NCBI GenBank assembly: GCA_003221695.1
Contig: QHSX01000045.1
Location: 62,001-126,000 of the forward strand
Direction: 5' to 3'
Source of the DNA: Candidatus Rokuibacteriota bacterium
GTDB taxonomy: Bacteria > Methylomirabilota > Methylomirabilia > Rokubacteriales > CSP1-6
DNA length: 64,000 bases
In this document: piece after piece, positions 53,557 to 61,764 of the stretch
How positions within the stretch are numbered: the stretch's first letter is position 1
Layout of the letters: the number at the start of each line of letters is the position of its first letter
Notes under the pieces: generated by a model
Database searches by the model: none
Told to the model about the DNA's origin: nothing
The model's input: only the letters and a program-made list of their open reading frames with translations
Program-made: the position numbers and the translations under genes

Positions 53557-54279
53557 TTACCGATGCACGGTCTTCAGGGCGGGCGCGCGGCGATAGGCGC
53601 AGTCGCGCATCCAGCAGCGGGCGCACTGGCTGAAGTAGTGATCGACGCGCGCCGCGACGCCCGCACCCGCGAGGAGCGAGATCGACTTCACCGGCGTCAT
53701 GAAGCAGGACGCGTTGAGCCGGACGCCGATCTCCTCTCCCGGGCAGAGTCGGAACAGCTCCCGCTGCTGGGTCACGTCCCAGGGGCCGTAGCCGGGGCTG
53801 ATCCGGTTGGTGACCTGGAGGCGGCGCCGGATCCCCTCCTGGCAGAGCATGTCGTTCACGTATTCGGCCAGGCTCTCGACGGCGCCCGAGCCCACGCTGT
53901 CGAGCATGACCGCCAGCGGCAGCTCGCGCGCCTCCCACAGCTCGGCGCCCCGACGCTCGAGCTGGTCGCCGATCGTGCACACGGCGGCCGCGAGCTCGGC
54001 CACGGGACCCCACGCGCGCTCGATCGCCGGGATCGTGAGCGCGACCCCGGCCGCCTCGAGCGTGTCGCCCTCGCGCCGGGTGACGGGCGCCCAGCGGACC
54101 ACCGCGCGCGGCTCCATGAGGCGCCGCCCGAGCGCCATCGCCTCGTCGAAGAGCGCCCGGACCTCGCGGCTCGGGACGTCGGCGCCGCGCTTGTAGCCCT
54201 GGAAGCGTAGGACCTCGTCGGGATCGATCTCGAGCGCGATGTCCGCGAGAACGCGGGGCGCGTCGGACGGCGCCGTCAC
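53557..54279 (-). CDS. Stand-alone methionine synthase activation (SAM-binding) domain protein
   Basis: A 240-aa protein matching the activation domain of cobalamin-dependent methionine synthase. The signature is PAIERAWGPVAELAAAVCTI, then LMLDSVGSGAVESLAEYVND-like helices, and GYGPWDVTQQRELFRLC containing the SAM-contact region. Four cysteines sit near the end (QCARCWMRDCAYR), which is unusual for this domain and could bind a metal. In MetH it reductively remethylates inactive cob(II)alamin with SAM and a flavodoxin-type donor. The GTG start overlaps the homocysteine methyltransferase stop. Confidence 0.85.
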   Translation of the reverse strand: MTAPSDAPRVLADIALEIDPDEVLRFQGYKRGADVPSREVRALFDEAMALGRRLMEPRAVVRWAPVTRREGDTLEAAGVALTIPAIERAWGPVAELAAAVCTIGDQLERRGAELWEARELPLAVMLDSVGSGAVESLAEYVNDMLCQEGIRRRLQVTNRISPGYGPWDVTQQRELFRLCPGEEIGVRLNASCFMTPVKSISLLAGAGVAARVDHYFSQCARCWMRDCAYRRAPALKTVHR

Positions 54280-55190
54280 TGCCTGCGGCGTCGCACGAGC
54301 TCGGCAATCAACCGGATGTGTTCGGGGTTGGAGCCGCAGCAGGCGCCGACGATGCTGCACCCGGCGTCGAGCAGCGCGGGGTAGTCCCGCGCCATCGCCT
54401 CGGGCCCGAGCTCGTAGGTGACCGTGTCGCCCGTCGTGATCGGGAGCCCCGCGTTCGGGTAGGCGACGAGCGGCGCGTCCGTGACCTTCCGCATCTCGCG
54501 GATAATGACGATCGCCCGGTCGGGCCCGCGCCCGCAGTTCATCCCGACGACGTCGGCCCCCGCGGCGAGGAGGCTCGCGGCCACGTCCGCCGGGCTCTCG
54601 CCCCACATCGTGCGATCACGGTCGTGCAGCTCCTCGTACTGGAAGAACATCGTCGCCATCACGGGGAGGTCCGTGACCTCCTTGCACGCGCGCACCGCCG
54701 CGGTCGCCTCCTGCGGGAACATCATCGTCTCGACCGCGAAGAGGTCCACGCCGCCCTCGGCGAGCGCCTCTGCCTGCTCGCGGAACGTCGCGACGTACTC
54801 CTCGTCGGTCACGCCTTCGTCGAGCGCGTAGTCGCGGGGCAGTCGGCTCGTGGGGCCGATCGAGCCCGCCACGTACGTGTCGCGCTGCGCGACCGCCCGG
54901 GCCAGCCGGGCGCCCTTGGCGTTCAGCTCGCGCGTCTGCTCGCCGAGCGTGTACTCGTTGAGCTTGAGGCGGCTCCCGCCAAAGGTGTTGGTCTCGACGA
55001 TCTGGCTGCCCGCGTCGATGTAGCCTTTGTGGATCCCCTGTACGATGTCGGCGTGGGTGTCGTTCCACAGCTCCGGGCAGGCGCCGTTGGCGAGGCCCGC
55101 CGCGAACAGCATGGTGCCGTACCCGCCGTCGAAGACGAGGATCTCGCCCGCGTGGACGCGCTCGAGGACCTCGCGCCCGCGCGCCGTCAC
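54276..55190 (-). CDS. Homocysteine S-methyltransferase (MetH homocysteine domain-like)
   Basis: A 304-aa single-domain homocysteine methyltransferase. FDGGYGTMLFAAGL opens the barrel, ETNTFGGSRLKLNEY is conserved, and the zinc ligands are in GMNCGRGPD and GACCGSNPEHI. It transfers a methyl group to homocysteine. It lies between the corrinoid-protein gene and the activation-domain gene, with GTGA overlaps on both sides, so it is very likely the Hcy domain of a split MetH-type enzyme. Confidence 0.92.
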   Translation of the reverse strand: MTARGREVLERVHAGEILVFDGGYGTMLFAAGLANGACPELWNDTHADIVQGIHKGYIDAGSQIVETNTFGGSRLKLNEYTLGEQTRELNAKGARLARAVAQRDTYVAGSIGPTSRLPRDYALDEGVTDEEYVATFREQAEALAEGGVDLFAVETMMFPQEATAAVRACKEVTDLPVMATMFFQYEELHDRDRTMWGESPADVAASLLAAGADVVGMNCGRGPDRAIVIIREMRKVTDAPLVAYPNAGLPITTGDTVTYELGPEAMARDYPALLDAGCSIVGACCGSNPEHIRLIAELVRRRRQ

Positions 55191-55861
55191 GACCGCGCCG
55201 CCTCGGCCTCGACGCCGACGAGCGTCTTGGCCTTGACGACCGCGAGGGTCGAGTCCCTCGCGTAGCCGTCGGCGCCGATCTCGTCGGCGAACGCCTGGCT
55301 CACCGGCGCGCCGCCCACCATCACCTTCACCCGCGCGCGGAGCCCCGCGCGGACGAGCGCGTCGATCGTCCGCTTCATCGCGGGCATGGTCGTCGTCATG
55401 AGCGCCGAGATGCCGACGATGTTCGCGTTGTGCTCCTGGACCGCACGCACGAAGGCTTCCGGCGCCACGTCACGGCCGAGGTTGACGACCTTGAACCCCG
55501 CGCCCTCGAGCATCATGGCGACCAGGTTCTTGCCGATGTCGTGCAGATCCCCCTGGGCGGTGCCGATGACGACGATACCGAAGTAGTCGTCGCTCTTGGC
55601 CGAGGCCGTGATGAGCGGCTTGAGCAGATCGAGCCCGGCGTACATGGCGCGCGCGGACAGGAGGACCTGCGGTACGTAGTACTCGTTCCGGCGGAACTTC
55701 TCGCCGACGACGTCCATCCCCGGAATGAGCCCCTTGAAGATGAGCAGCTTCGGGTCGAGGGAGAGGTCGAGTCCCTCCCGGGTCTTGCGCGCGACGGTGT
55801 CCTTGTCGCCGAGGATCAGCGCGCGCGCCATCGTCGGATAGTCGAAGCGCTCGTCGCCCAT
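55187..55861 (-). CDS. Corrinoid-binding protein (MtaC/MtbC/MetH B12-domain type)
   Basis: A 224-aa protein with a four-helix cap (residues about 1-85, FKGLIPGMDVVGEKFRRNEYYVP) and a B12-binding Rossmann domain. The lower ligand His107 sits in DLHDIGK (the DxHxxG motif), followed by the downstream MVGGAPVSQAFADEIGADGYARD element. It carries the methyl group on cobalt. It is the first gene of a long minus-strand run, and the promoter probably lies in the A/T-rich gap ahead of it. Confidence 0.94.
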   Translation of the reverse strand: MGDERFDYPTMARALILGDKDTVARKTREGLDLSLDPKLLIFKGLIPGMDVVGEKFRRNEYYVPQVLLSARAMYAGLDLLKPLITASAKSDDYFGIVVIGTAQGDLHDIGKNLVAMMLEGAGFKVVNLGRDVAPEAFVRAVQEHNANIVGISALMTTTMPAMKRTIDALVRAGLRARVKVMVGGAPVSQAFADEIGADGYARDSTLAVVKAKTLVGVEAEAARS

Positions 55862-55902
55862 GCGCCAATCTTACTATTTTTCTGTGCTAGTATTGCGACG
55901 GG
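55862..55902. promoter_or_regulatory. A/T-rich divergent promoter region
   Basis: The 41-bp gap between the corrinoid gene (minus) and the MBL hydrolase (plus) contains CTTACTATTTTTCTG and TAGTAT (55888-55893), rare in this GC-rich DNA. Minus-strand TAGTAAGAT could be a -10 for the methionine synthase-like operon. Exact boxes are uncertain. Confidence 0.35.
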
Positions 55903-56667
55903 ATGAAATTCCGCGTGCTCGGCGCCTTCGGCGGCGAGGGGCTCGGGCACCGCCCCTCCGCGTTTCTCATCAACGACCGGACGCTGATCGACGCGGGCAC
56001 CGTGTCGAGCGCGCTGACGGTTCCCGAGCAGCTCTCGATCGAGTACGCGCTGATCTCGCACTCGCACCTGGACCATATCGCCGGCCTCGTGTACCTCAGC
56101 GAGACGCTCGGCTTCTGTGAGACCGGCGCCGCCGTGACGGTCACCGGCATCGATCCCGTGGTGAGCACGCTCCGGTGGAGCGTCTTCAACAACGTCCTCT
56201 GGCCCGACTTCTCGAAGATCCCGCACGCCGACGTCCCCGTCGTCAAGTACCGGGCGCTCGTCGAGGACGTCGAGCAGCGCGTCGCGGACCTGTGGGTGAC
56301 GCCGGTCCACGTGAACCACACCGTGCCGACGACGGGGTTCATCATCCACGACGGCTCGTCGGGCCTCATCTACTCGGGGGACACGGGCCCGACCGACGCG
56401 CTCTGGCGTGCGGCCCGCGGGCTCCACGGTCTCGGCGCCGTGATCCTCGAGTGCGCCTTCCCGAACCGGCTGGGCCCGCTCGCGGAGATCGCCAAGCACC
56501 TCACGCCCACCCTGATCAGCCGCGAGCTCGACAAGCTTCCGCCAGACCTCCCCGTCCTGATCTACCACGTGAAGCCCCAGTTCCACGAGGAGATCGCCGA
56601 GGAGCTCGAGCGCATCGGCAGCGCCCGCGTCAGCATCCTGGAGCAGGACAAGACGTACGCGGTGTGA
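55903..56667 (+). CDS. MBL-fold hydrolase, class II cyclic-nucleotide phosphodiesterase-like
   Basis: A 254-aa metallo-beta-lactamase fold enzyme. The metal motif HSHLDH is at residues 53-58, with further His and Asp in VHVNHTVP, IYSGDTGPTD and YHVKPQ. The layout (FNNVLWPDFSKIP, then MBL core) resembles class II cAMP phosphodiesterases such as yeast PDE1. A cyclic-nucleotide or other phosphodiester substrate is possible but not shown. It is divergent from the corrinoid operon. Confidence 0.82.
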   Translation: MKFRVLGAFGGEGLGHRPSAFLINDRTLIDAGTVSSALTVPEQLSIEYALISHSHLDHIAGLVYLSETLGFCETGAAVTVTGIDPVVSTLRWSVFNNVLWPDFSKIPHADVPVVKYRALVEDVEQRVADLWVTPVHVNHTVPTTGFIIHDGSSGLIYSGDTGPTDALWRAARGLHGLGAVILECAFPNRLGPLAEIAKHLTPTLISRELDKLPPDLPVLIYHVKPQFHEEIAEELERIGSARVSILEQDKTYAV

Positions 56668-56679
56668 CCGACCGCCAGG

Positions 56680-57786
56680 CTAGGCGTCTGGCACCAGCAC
56701 GACCGTCTCGCTCGACACCTCGACACGCACCCGGTCGCCGAGCCGATAGATGCGCGTCTCGCCCGTCGAGGGCACCTCGACGCGCACCGGGAGCGTCCCG
56801 CCGATCTCGATCTCGTAGAGGTGGCGCGCGCCCTCGAAGACGCGCAGCGCGACCTTCCCGGGGATGCCCGGCCCGCGTGCCATCGCCGCCTCGGTGAGGG
56901 AGAGGGTCTCCGGACGGAGGACGAGCAACCCCCGATCGCCCTTCCGGAAGGCGCCGGTACCGGCGACCGGCACCTGGTGGCCGCCGTCGGTCTCGACGAC
57001 GACGCCGAGGTCACGGACCTCCACGACGCTCACCCGTAGGAAGTTCGCCGGCCCGAGCGTCTCGGCCACCGCGCGGCTCGAGGGGCGGTGGTAGAGCTCG
57101 TCGGGATTACCGACCTGGAGCGCGCGCCCGTCGCCCATGACCGCGAGGCGGTCGGAGAGGGCGAGCGCGTCGGCGGCGTTGCGCGTGGCGTGAATCGTCG
57201 TCACGGCGAGGTCGCGGTGGAGCTTCGCGAGGTCGAGCCGCAGCGTCTTGCGCGCGGCCGGGTCGACGTTCGCGAGCGGCTCGTCGAGCAGGAGCACGCG
57301 TGGCTCGACAGCGAGCGCGCGCGCGATCGCCAGGCGGCGCCGCTGCTCGATGGAAAGCTCGGGCGGGCGGCGCGCCTCGAGCCCGGCGAGGCCGAGCCGG
57401 CCGGCGACCGTCTCGACCTTGCGCGCGACCTCCGCCCCGGCGAGCCCCTGCTGCTCGAGGCCGAAGGCGATGTGCTGGGCCACCGTGAGGTGGGACCAGA
57501 GCGCCCCCTCCTGGAACACGTAGCCGAGGCCCCGCGCGCGCGGCGGCAAGAGGGAGATGTCCTGGCCGTCGACGAGGACGCGGCCGCTCGTCATCGGCAG
57601 GAAGCCCGCGAGCGCCCGCAGCACGTCGGACTTCCCCGACTTGGGCGGGCCCAGGAAGGTGAAGAACTCGCCGTAGCGCACGTGAACGCCGACCTCGTAG
57701 ACGCCAGGCGGGCGGCCGCCGCGCGTGCTGAGCGCCTCGAGGCGGACGTCCACGAGCGGCCGGGTGGAGCCGTGCGTCGCGCTCAT
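56680..57786 (-). CDS. ABC importer ATPase (MalK/UgpC-like with TOBE), degenerate signature
   Basis: A 368-aa ATPase without adjacent permease or binding-protein genes. The Walker A motif is GPPKSGKS at residues 46-53, and Walker B is VLLLDEPLANVD. The signature motif reads LSIEQRRR instead of LSGGQ. The switch region is TIHATRNAADAL. The C-terminal TOBE-like domain spans about residues 240-368 (ANFLRVSVVEVRDLGVVVE and KVALRVFEGARHLYEIEIGG). Probably serves a distant sugar, phosphate or polyamine importer, but the altered signature makes activity uncertain. Confidence 0.82.
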   Translation of the reverse strand: MSATHGSTRPLVDVRLEALSTRGGRPPGVYEVGVHVRYGEFFTFLGPPKSGKSDVLRALAGFLPMTSGRVLVDGQDISLLPPRARGLGYVFQEGALWSHLTVAQHIAFGLEQQGLAGAEVARKVETVAGRLGLAGLEARRPPELSIEQRRRLAIARALAVEPRVLLLDEPLANVDPAARKTLRLDLAKLHRDLAVTTIHATRNAADALALSDRLAVMGDGRALQVGNPDELYHRPSSRAVAETLGPANFLRVSVVEVRDLGVVVETDGGHQVPVAGTGAFRKGDRGLLVLRPETLSLTEAAMARGPGIPGKVALRVFEGARHLYEIEIGGTLPVRVEVPSTGETRIYRLGDRVRVEVSSETVVLVPDA

Positions 57787-57931
57787 GCGCCCGTTGGTGT
57801 GCCGATCCTCGCAAATCGGTGCACAGGACGCAACCCCCGTTCCTCAAGGGTTCGCCTCGGGTCCTCTCGGGTACTCACCCGATGGCCTCTCCGAGCACCC
57901 GCGCCTAGCCTGGTCTCTGAGGGAGACGACG

Positions 57932-58576
57932 ATGGCGCTGTGGATCGGGGTGGCCGTCTCGGCGGCGGGGCTCGTCTCGGCGGCGTTGCTGGCGCCGGGC
58001 GCGGCGGTAGCGTCGCCACCCGTGGGACCGCGTCAGGCGGTGGAATCGGCGGTCGTCGGCGTCCTCACCATCTTGCGGGACGGCGAGGTCAACGGCACAC
58101 CCGTGGCCGACCGCTGGGCGACGATTCGGCGGATCGGCCGCGAGACGTTCGATTTCGAGGAGATCGCGCGTCGCGCGCTCGCGCGCCACTGGCAGGCGCG
58201 GACGCCCGAGGAGCAAGCGGAGTTCGTGGCGCTGTTCACGGACTTGCTGGAGCGCTCCTACGTGACCCAGATCGAGGCGTCCGCGGGTGAGACGATCACG
58301 TTCGTCGGCGAGTCGGTCAACGGCGGCTTCGCCATGGTGCGCTCGGAGGTCATGACCCGGCGCGGTACGGCGATCGCGCTCGACTTTCGCCTGCACGTGC
58401 GCGAGGGGCGCTGGCGGGTCTACGACGTGCTGATCGGCGGCGCGAGCGTCGTCGCGAGTTACCGGAGCCAGTTCGACCGCGTGATCCGAGCGGAGTCCTA
58501 CCGCGTGCTGCGCGACCGGTTGCAAGAGAAGCACCTCGACACCGCCCTCGCACGCCGCCGAGCCGAAGGGCCGTAG
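57932..58576 (+). CDS. MlaC/Ttg2D family phospholipid-binding periplasmic protein
   Basis: A 214-aa exported protein with a signal peptide of about 27 residues. FDFEEIARRALARHWQARTPEEQAEFVALF and the C-terminal FRLHVREGRWRVYDVLIGGASVVASYRSQFDRVI match the MlaC family. It moves phospholipids between outer and inner membrane in the Mla pathway. No MlaD, E or F gene is nearby; the adjacent ABC ATPase is of the MalK type and reads the other way. A GAGGGAG ribosome-binding site precedes the ATG. Confidence 0.87.
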   Translation: MALWIGVAVSAAGLVSAALLAPGAAVASPPVGPRQAVESAVVGVLTILRDGEVNGTPVADRWATIRRIGRETFDFEEIARRALARHWQARTPEEQAEFVALFTDLLERSYVTQIEASAGETITFVGESVNGGFAMVRSEVMTRRGTAIALDFRLHVREGRWRVYDVLIGGASVVASYRSQFDRVIRAESYRVLRDRLQEKHLDTALARRRAEGP

Positions 58577-58598
58577 ACCAGTGCGGCAGGGCCGGACG

Positions 58599-58847
58599 AT
58601 GAGCGGCGACCTCCTGGAGACCCTGTCGGTCGCGCGGTTGTACTGTCCGGGGTGCGAGCCGAGTGCAGATCCCGTGAGGGAGATTCTCGACGTGCGCTGG
58701 TGCGCCGCGCATTGTCCGAAGACGGACGGCATCGAGGACAAGAAGGTGATCGTGCACGCGTACCTGTCCTCGTCGGTCGAAGCGGGCGGCGCCCCGAACC
58801 GGGCCGTGTGCGACCTCCTTCACCGGAAGAAGACGCGTCGGCGGTGA
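58599..58847 (+). CDS. Small Cys-containing protein, 82 aa
   Basis: The protein begins MSGDLLETLSVARLYCPGCEPSADP and includes CPGC and CAAHCP, a pair of Cys motifs that could bind metal. No signal peptide is seen and the tail is basic (HRKKTRRR). A GTG at 58581 gives six more residues and is an equally possible start. It follows the MlaC-like gene by 22 bp. Function unknown. It is the last gene before the change in base composition. Confidence 0.55.
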   Translation: MSGDLLETLSVARLYCPGCEPSADPVREILDVRWCAAHCPKTDGIEDKKVIVHAYLSSSVEAGGAPNRAVCDLLHRKKTRRR

Positions 58848-58879
58848 CGCGACCGCACACGACTGCGCGAACCGGGCGG

Positions 58880-59683
58880 TCACTCCGACCTGAATTCTTG
58901 ATAACGCTCGGGTGCGTATCGAGTGGCTAGCAAACCGGTCGCTTCCTCGACTTTGATCGCCTGCACGAGTACGCCTTCCTGCCCGTAGGGTAGGTACGCC
59001 TGGCACTGGCCCGACGGGGTAATGAGACACGTGGCCGATTCTTGGAAGCGCAAAGCATAATTGACACTGGCAAAGTAGATCGTGTTCTCCATGCTGCGCA
59101 TCATCATCGCCTTCTCATAGTAGAGCCCGCTGGCCGAGCCCCACTCAGTCAGACGGACACCTGCTTGATCACTCCCCGTGTGGTGGGGATGAAAGACGAT
59201 CTTGGCGCCCCGCACCGCCGCCCATCGCACCGTCTCGGGATAGCGCCAGCCCTCATGGCAAATCGCCACTCCAAACTTCATCCCGTTGATCTCGAAGAGT
59301 CGCCGGGTATTTCCAGGCACATAGAACTGATCTTCGGTCGGGGCGAGTTGGTTCTTGGTTTGGTATCCCTGAATGTGGCCCCGGGCGTCGATGACAAAGG
59401 CCGCAATTTGCCGGCCCGCCTCCGTGAGCCTGTCCATCCCGAGGATCGTGGCCACCGCATACGTTCGCGCCCACTGCGCCACGGTCTGGAGTGCCCGTTC
59501 CTGCTGCGTCTGATCAAAAGGCAAGACTTCAAAATCCTGTCCCCGCAAGCCTGGGAGATAGGCTTCCGGGAGACACACGATCTCCGCGCCTTGGGCCGAA
59601 GCTTCGGACAGGAGCCGCTTGATCTTCCCTAAGCCCTCATCAAGGGCTGAGGCGATACAAGGCGACGCCAGGGCAACGATCAT
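58880..59683 (-). CDS. Carbon-nitrogen hydrolase (nitrilase superfamily)
   Basis: A 267-aa enzyme with the Glu-Lys-Cys triad: Glu40 (CLPEAYLPG), Lys110 (YQTKNQLAP) and Cys142 (AICHEGWRYPE). It hydrolyses amides or nitriles; the substrate is unknown. The start at 59683 is supported by GGAGGT five to six bases upstream. Codon use has more A and T than genes before 58.9 kb, so it may be acquired DNA. Confidence 0.88.
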   Translation of the reverse strand: MIVALASPCIASALDEGLGKIKRLLSEASAQGAEIVCLPEAYLPGLRGQDFEVLPFDQTQQERALQTVAQWARTYAVATILGMDRLTEAGRQIAAFVIDARGHIQGYQTKNQLAPTEDQFYVPGNTRRLFEINGMKFGVAICHEGWRYPETVRWAAVRGAKIVFHPHHTGSDQAGVRLTEWGSASGLYYEKAMMMRSMENTIYFASVNYALRFQESATCLITPSGQCQAYLPYGQEGVLVQAIKVEEATGLLATRYAPERYQEFRSE

Positions 59684-59779
59684 GGATGACCTCCGATGAG
59701 AATCTCGACCACGATTAGGTTGGTGAAACACATGCCTCGACGATCTCAGCCCTTGGGCACCAGGTCCTGTCTCATGATT

Positions 59780-60490
59780 TCACGGTAGGAAGTAGAACGG
59801 GTTCGGCAGCTTGTACGTCCGTTCGGCAAAACCTCCTTCAAGATCACTCATCTGATCGCCGATGTTCACGATGATTGTGTAGCCCTGATCGATGAGTTTC
59901 TTCCGCTCTGGCGCCTTGAAATCGGCTGCCGATTTCGTCGTCAGGGCGTCTGGCTTCAAGATCAGCGCGGTCCATTCATATCCCGCAGTCCGCAGATTCC
60001 GTTCAGTGGGCGCGCGCGCCCGTTCCGGGCGTCCGGTGAGGAAGAACACGGCGACGCTGCGCTCGCGGGCGAGGCGGGCGAGCGCCAAGACCGGTTTGAT
60101 CGCGTCCGCTTGCGCCATCCGAATCCACGCGCCCAGCCCACATGGCCCACCCGGAAGATCACAGGGACCGGGGATGATGAAACCGTAATCGTTTGCTCGA
60201 AGGCTCGGGAGATTCGAGAGCGCTGTCTCATCGACGTCCAAGACGATCGCCAACTTACCTCCGCCGCGCACCCGCGACTCCAGATAGGCTCTCGCCTGGT
60301 CAGCGACGGCGGCGATGTCGGCCTCGTAGCGACCCGAGTCGACGTATGCGTTGACCTGACGCTTTGCCTCGACGAGGCTGGGCGCGGCCACAACCGACGG
60401 AGTGGTCGACGGTCCTGTCTCAGCGCACCCCGCACCGAAGAGGACGAGCGCTGGGACTATCGACCAGAGCGATCGTTGTCGGTTTCGCAT
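59780..60490 (-). CDS. HAD-family acid phosphatase lipoprotein (class C / e(P4)-like)
   Basis: A 236-aa lipoprotein. The signal sequence ends in the lipobox LFGAGC with Cys22. The catalytic DXD is Asp85-Val-Asp87 (IVLDVDETAL), and the acidic motif III is GDQMSDLEGG. It removes phosphate from nucleotides or other phosphomonoesters at the outer face of the cell. The start at 60490 gives a good lipoprotein signal; upstream ATGs do not. Composition is lower in GC than the window average. Confidence 0.88.
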   Translation of the reverse strand: MRNRQRSLWSIVPALVLFGAGCAETGPSTTPSVVAAPSLVEAKRQVNAYVDSGRYEADIAAVADQARAYLESRVRGGGKLAIVLDVDETALSNLPSLRANDYGFIIPGPCDLPGGPCGLGAWIRMAQADAIKPVLALARLARERSVAVFFLTGRPERARAPTERNLRTAGYEWTALILKPDALTTKSAADFKAPERKKLIDQGYTIIVNIGDQMSDLEGGFAERTYKLPNPFYFLP

Positions 60491-60778
60491 AGTCTTCGCG
60501 GCCTCTGGTACCGGCATCATAGTTCCCAGAAACAGAAAGCCGCAAGGCGCCGCCGGCGCCACGGGGCGGATCAGCGGGGCCTAACTACCTCAGCACGCAG
60601 AACCCTTGCGCCTCGATGCCGAGGGCGACGTTGAACTTGCTGCGGAACACGCGCGTCGCAAGCACCCGTTGATTTTAGGGCGTTTAGCTTGCAGATGGAG
60701 GCAGAACGACGCACGTTCTAGCTTGAATCTGTCACCCAGCTGTCACCAGAAATCGCCGATTGTGATTTCACGCGTCGC
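60491..60778. other. Gap without a complete gene
   Basis: A 288-bp stretch. On the minus strand, a frame ending TAG at 60585-60587 reads VLATRVFRSKFNVALGIEAQ and continues for six residues. It looks like the end of a real protein, but no start or upstream half was found, so it is at most a remnant. Nothing else is recognised. Confidence 0.4.
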
Positions 60779-61162
60779 TCACCGAATGGCCTCTCCCGTC
60801 CATCGATCCCTGTCCGCCCAGTATGGACACGCAGGGCATTTCTCCCCGACCGCGTAGTCGACGCCTTCTTCGTGTGGGCACCCGATGATCCCCGGACTTA
60901 TCACGACAGTCTTCACGTGATGGGCCGCCATGAAGTCAAGCGCGGCGCCGCAGGCATCCTGGTCGAACCGCGCATCTGCCTCGGCAGAATTCCAGCGCTC
61001 CAGCGCAGAAGGTTCGGCGCCCTCCGCGAGGATCACGCCGACTGCTACCTTTGTGGCTCTGCTGGCGTCTGGTCCGTAGTACGCGACCGTTGCGACTGGG
61101 TAGCCCCGGAAGCCTCGTCCTGATGTTTCCCGCAGCGCCGCAAAGCGGCCAGAACGTGCCAT
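60779..61162 (-). CDS. Hypothetical protein, 127 aa, Cys-rich C-terminus
   Basis: A soluble protein with an alpha/beta part (YPVATVAYYGPDASRATKVA, HHVKTVVISPGIIG) and a C-terminal Cys cluster in IIGCPHEEGVDYAVGEKCPA plus a following Cys, which could bind a metal. No family is recognised. It follows the toxin-antitoxin pair on the same strand, with lower GC than the main chromosome. Confidence 0.55.
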   Translation of the reverse strand: MARSGRFAALRETSGRGFRGYPVATVAYYGPDASRATKVAVGVILAEGAEPSALERWNSAEADARFDQDACGAALDFMAAHHVKTVVISPGIIGCPHEEGVDYAVGEKCPACPYWADRDRWTGEAIR

Positions 61163-61248
61163 CCGACCGTACCTCCCTGCGCTACCAGGTTGTCGAATGT
61201 GCCATATGAGCCGCGGGGCGCCTTCGCCCCCTCGGGTGCATGCGTTCG

Positions 61249-61503
61249 TTAATCAAGCAGCCGGTCGTAATCGGCATGGGTGCCGATCCAAAACCACACG
61301 AGCCCGTCTTTCGCTTCCACGGCCAGGGCGCGGTAGTGGGCTCCAACCCGAGCCGACCAGAAGCGACCGACCTTTTTGAAGTGGAGCGACGGGTGCCGCG
61401 GGTCTTGCTTCAGGCGCGCGTATGCTTGGTCGGCGAGATTCTGGACGTCCGACGGTAAGGCCCGGTAGGACGCCCAGAAATCGGGAGACGCGTGATGAGT
61501 CAG
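61249..61503 (-). CDS. ParE-like toxin of a type II toxin-antitoxin system, CTG start
   Basis: An 84-aa protein that lacks any ATG, GTG or TTG. In frame it reads LTHHASPDFWASYRALPSDV, then HPSLHFKKVGRFWSARVGAH and WFWIGTHADYDRLLD. This pattern is that of a small ParE/RelE-related toxin family whose members start at the position of this first Leu (usually MNH-ASP-FW). The CTG at 61503 overlaps the antitoxin stop (CTGA), so translation is likely coupled. Inhibition of gyrase or mRNA cleavage cannot be told apart. Confidence 0.65.
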   Translation of the reverse strand: MTHHASPDFWASYRALPSDVQNLADQAYARLKQDPRHPSLHFKKVGRFWSARVGAHYRALAVEAKDGLVWFWIGTHADYDRLLD

Positions 61504-61700
61504 AGAGGTTTTGTCTTACCGGCTGCGTGGTCACGAAGGGCTTTCTCGGCAAGGTCGTCAAGCCGCCCCGCATGAACGTCGCGCTCGAGTTGACGGTCCC
61601 AGGCTGCCCAGTCGTATTCCAGGAACCAGGCGCGAAACTGCGCAAGCTCGCCCGGGGAGAGCGCTTGAATCTCTTGCTCGATCTTTTCGACCTTGCCCAT
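61500..61700 (-). CDS. Antitoxin-like protein, 66 aa
   Basis: A small acidic/helical protein (MGKVEKIEQEIQALSPGELA, then WFLEYDWAAWDRQLERDVHAG), with the LSPGELAQFRAWF pattern common to antitoxins paired with the toxin encoded directly downstream. No clear DNA-binding fold is seen. It is upstream of the toxin with overlapping stop/start, the usual order. The module is close to the cassette array; toxin-antitoxin cassettes are common in such arrays. Confidence 0.65.
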   Translation of the reverse strand: MGKVEKIEQEIQALSPGELAQFRAWFLEYDWAAWDRQLERDVHAGRLDDLAEKALRDHAAGKTKPL

Positions 61701-61764
61701 GACCCTTAGTCGGTAACCTAGTCTAACATCCTGCCGGGCCCCGAAGAAAAGCGGCCATCCTGCT

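Noticed and set aside
60579-60585. GCCTAAC as a fourth attC end
   Set aside because: No matching GTTRRRY partner or complementary arms were found at attC-like distance.
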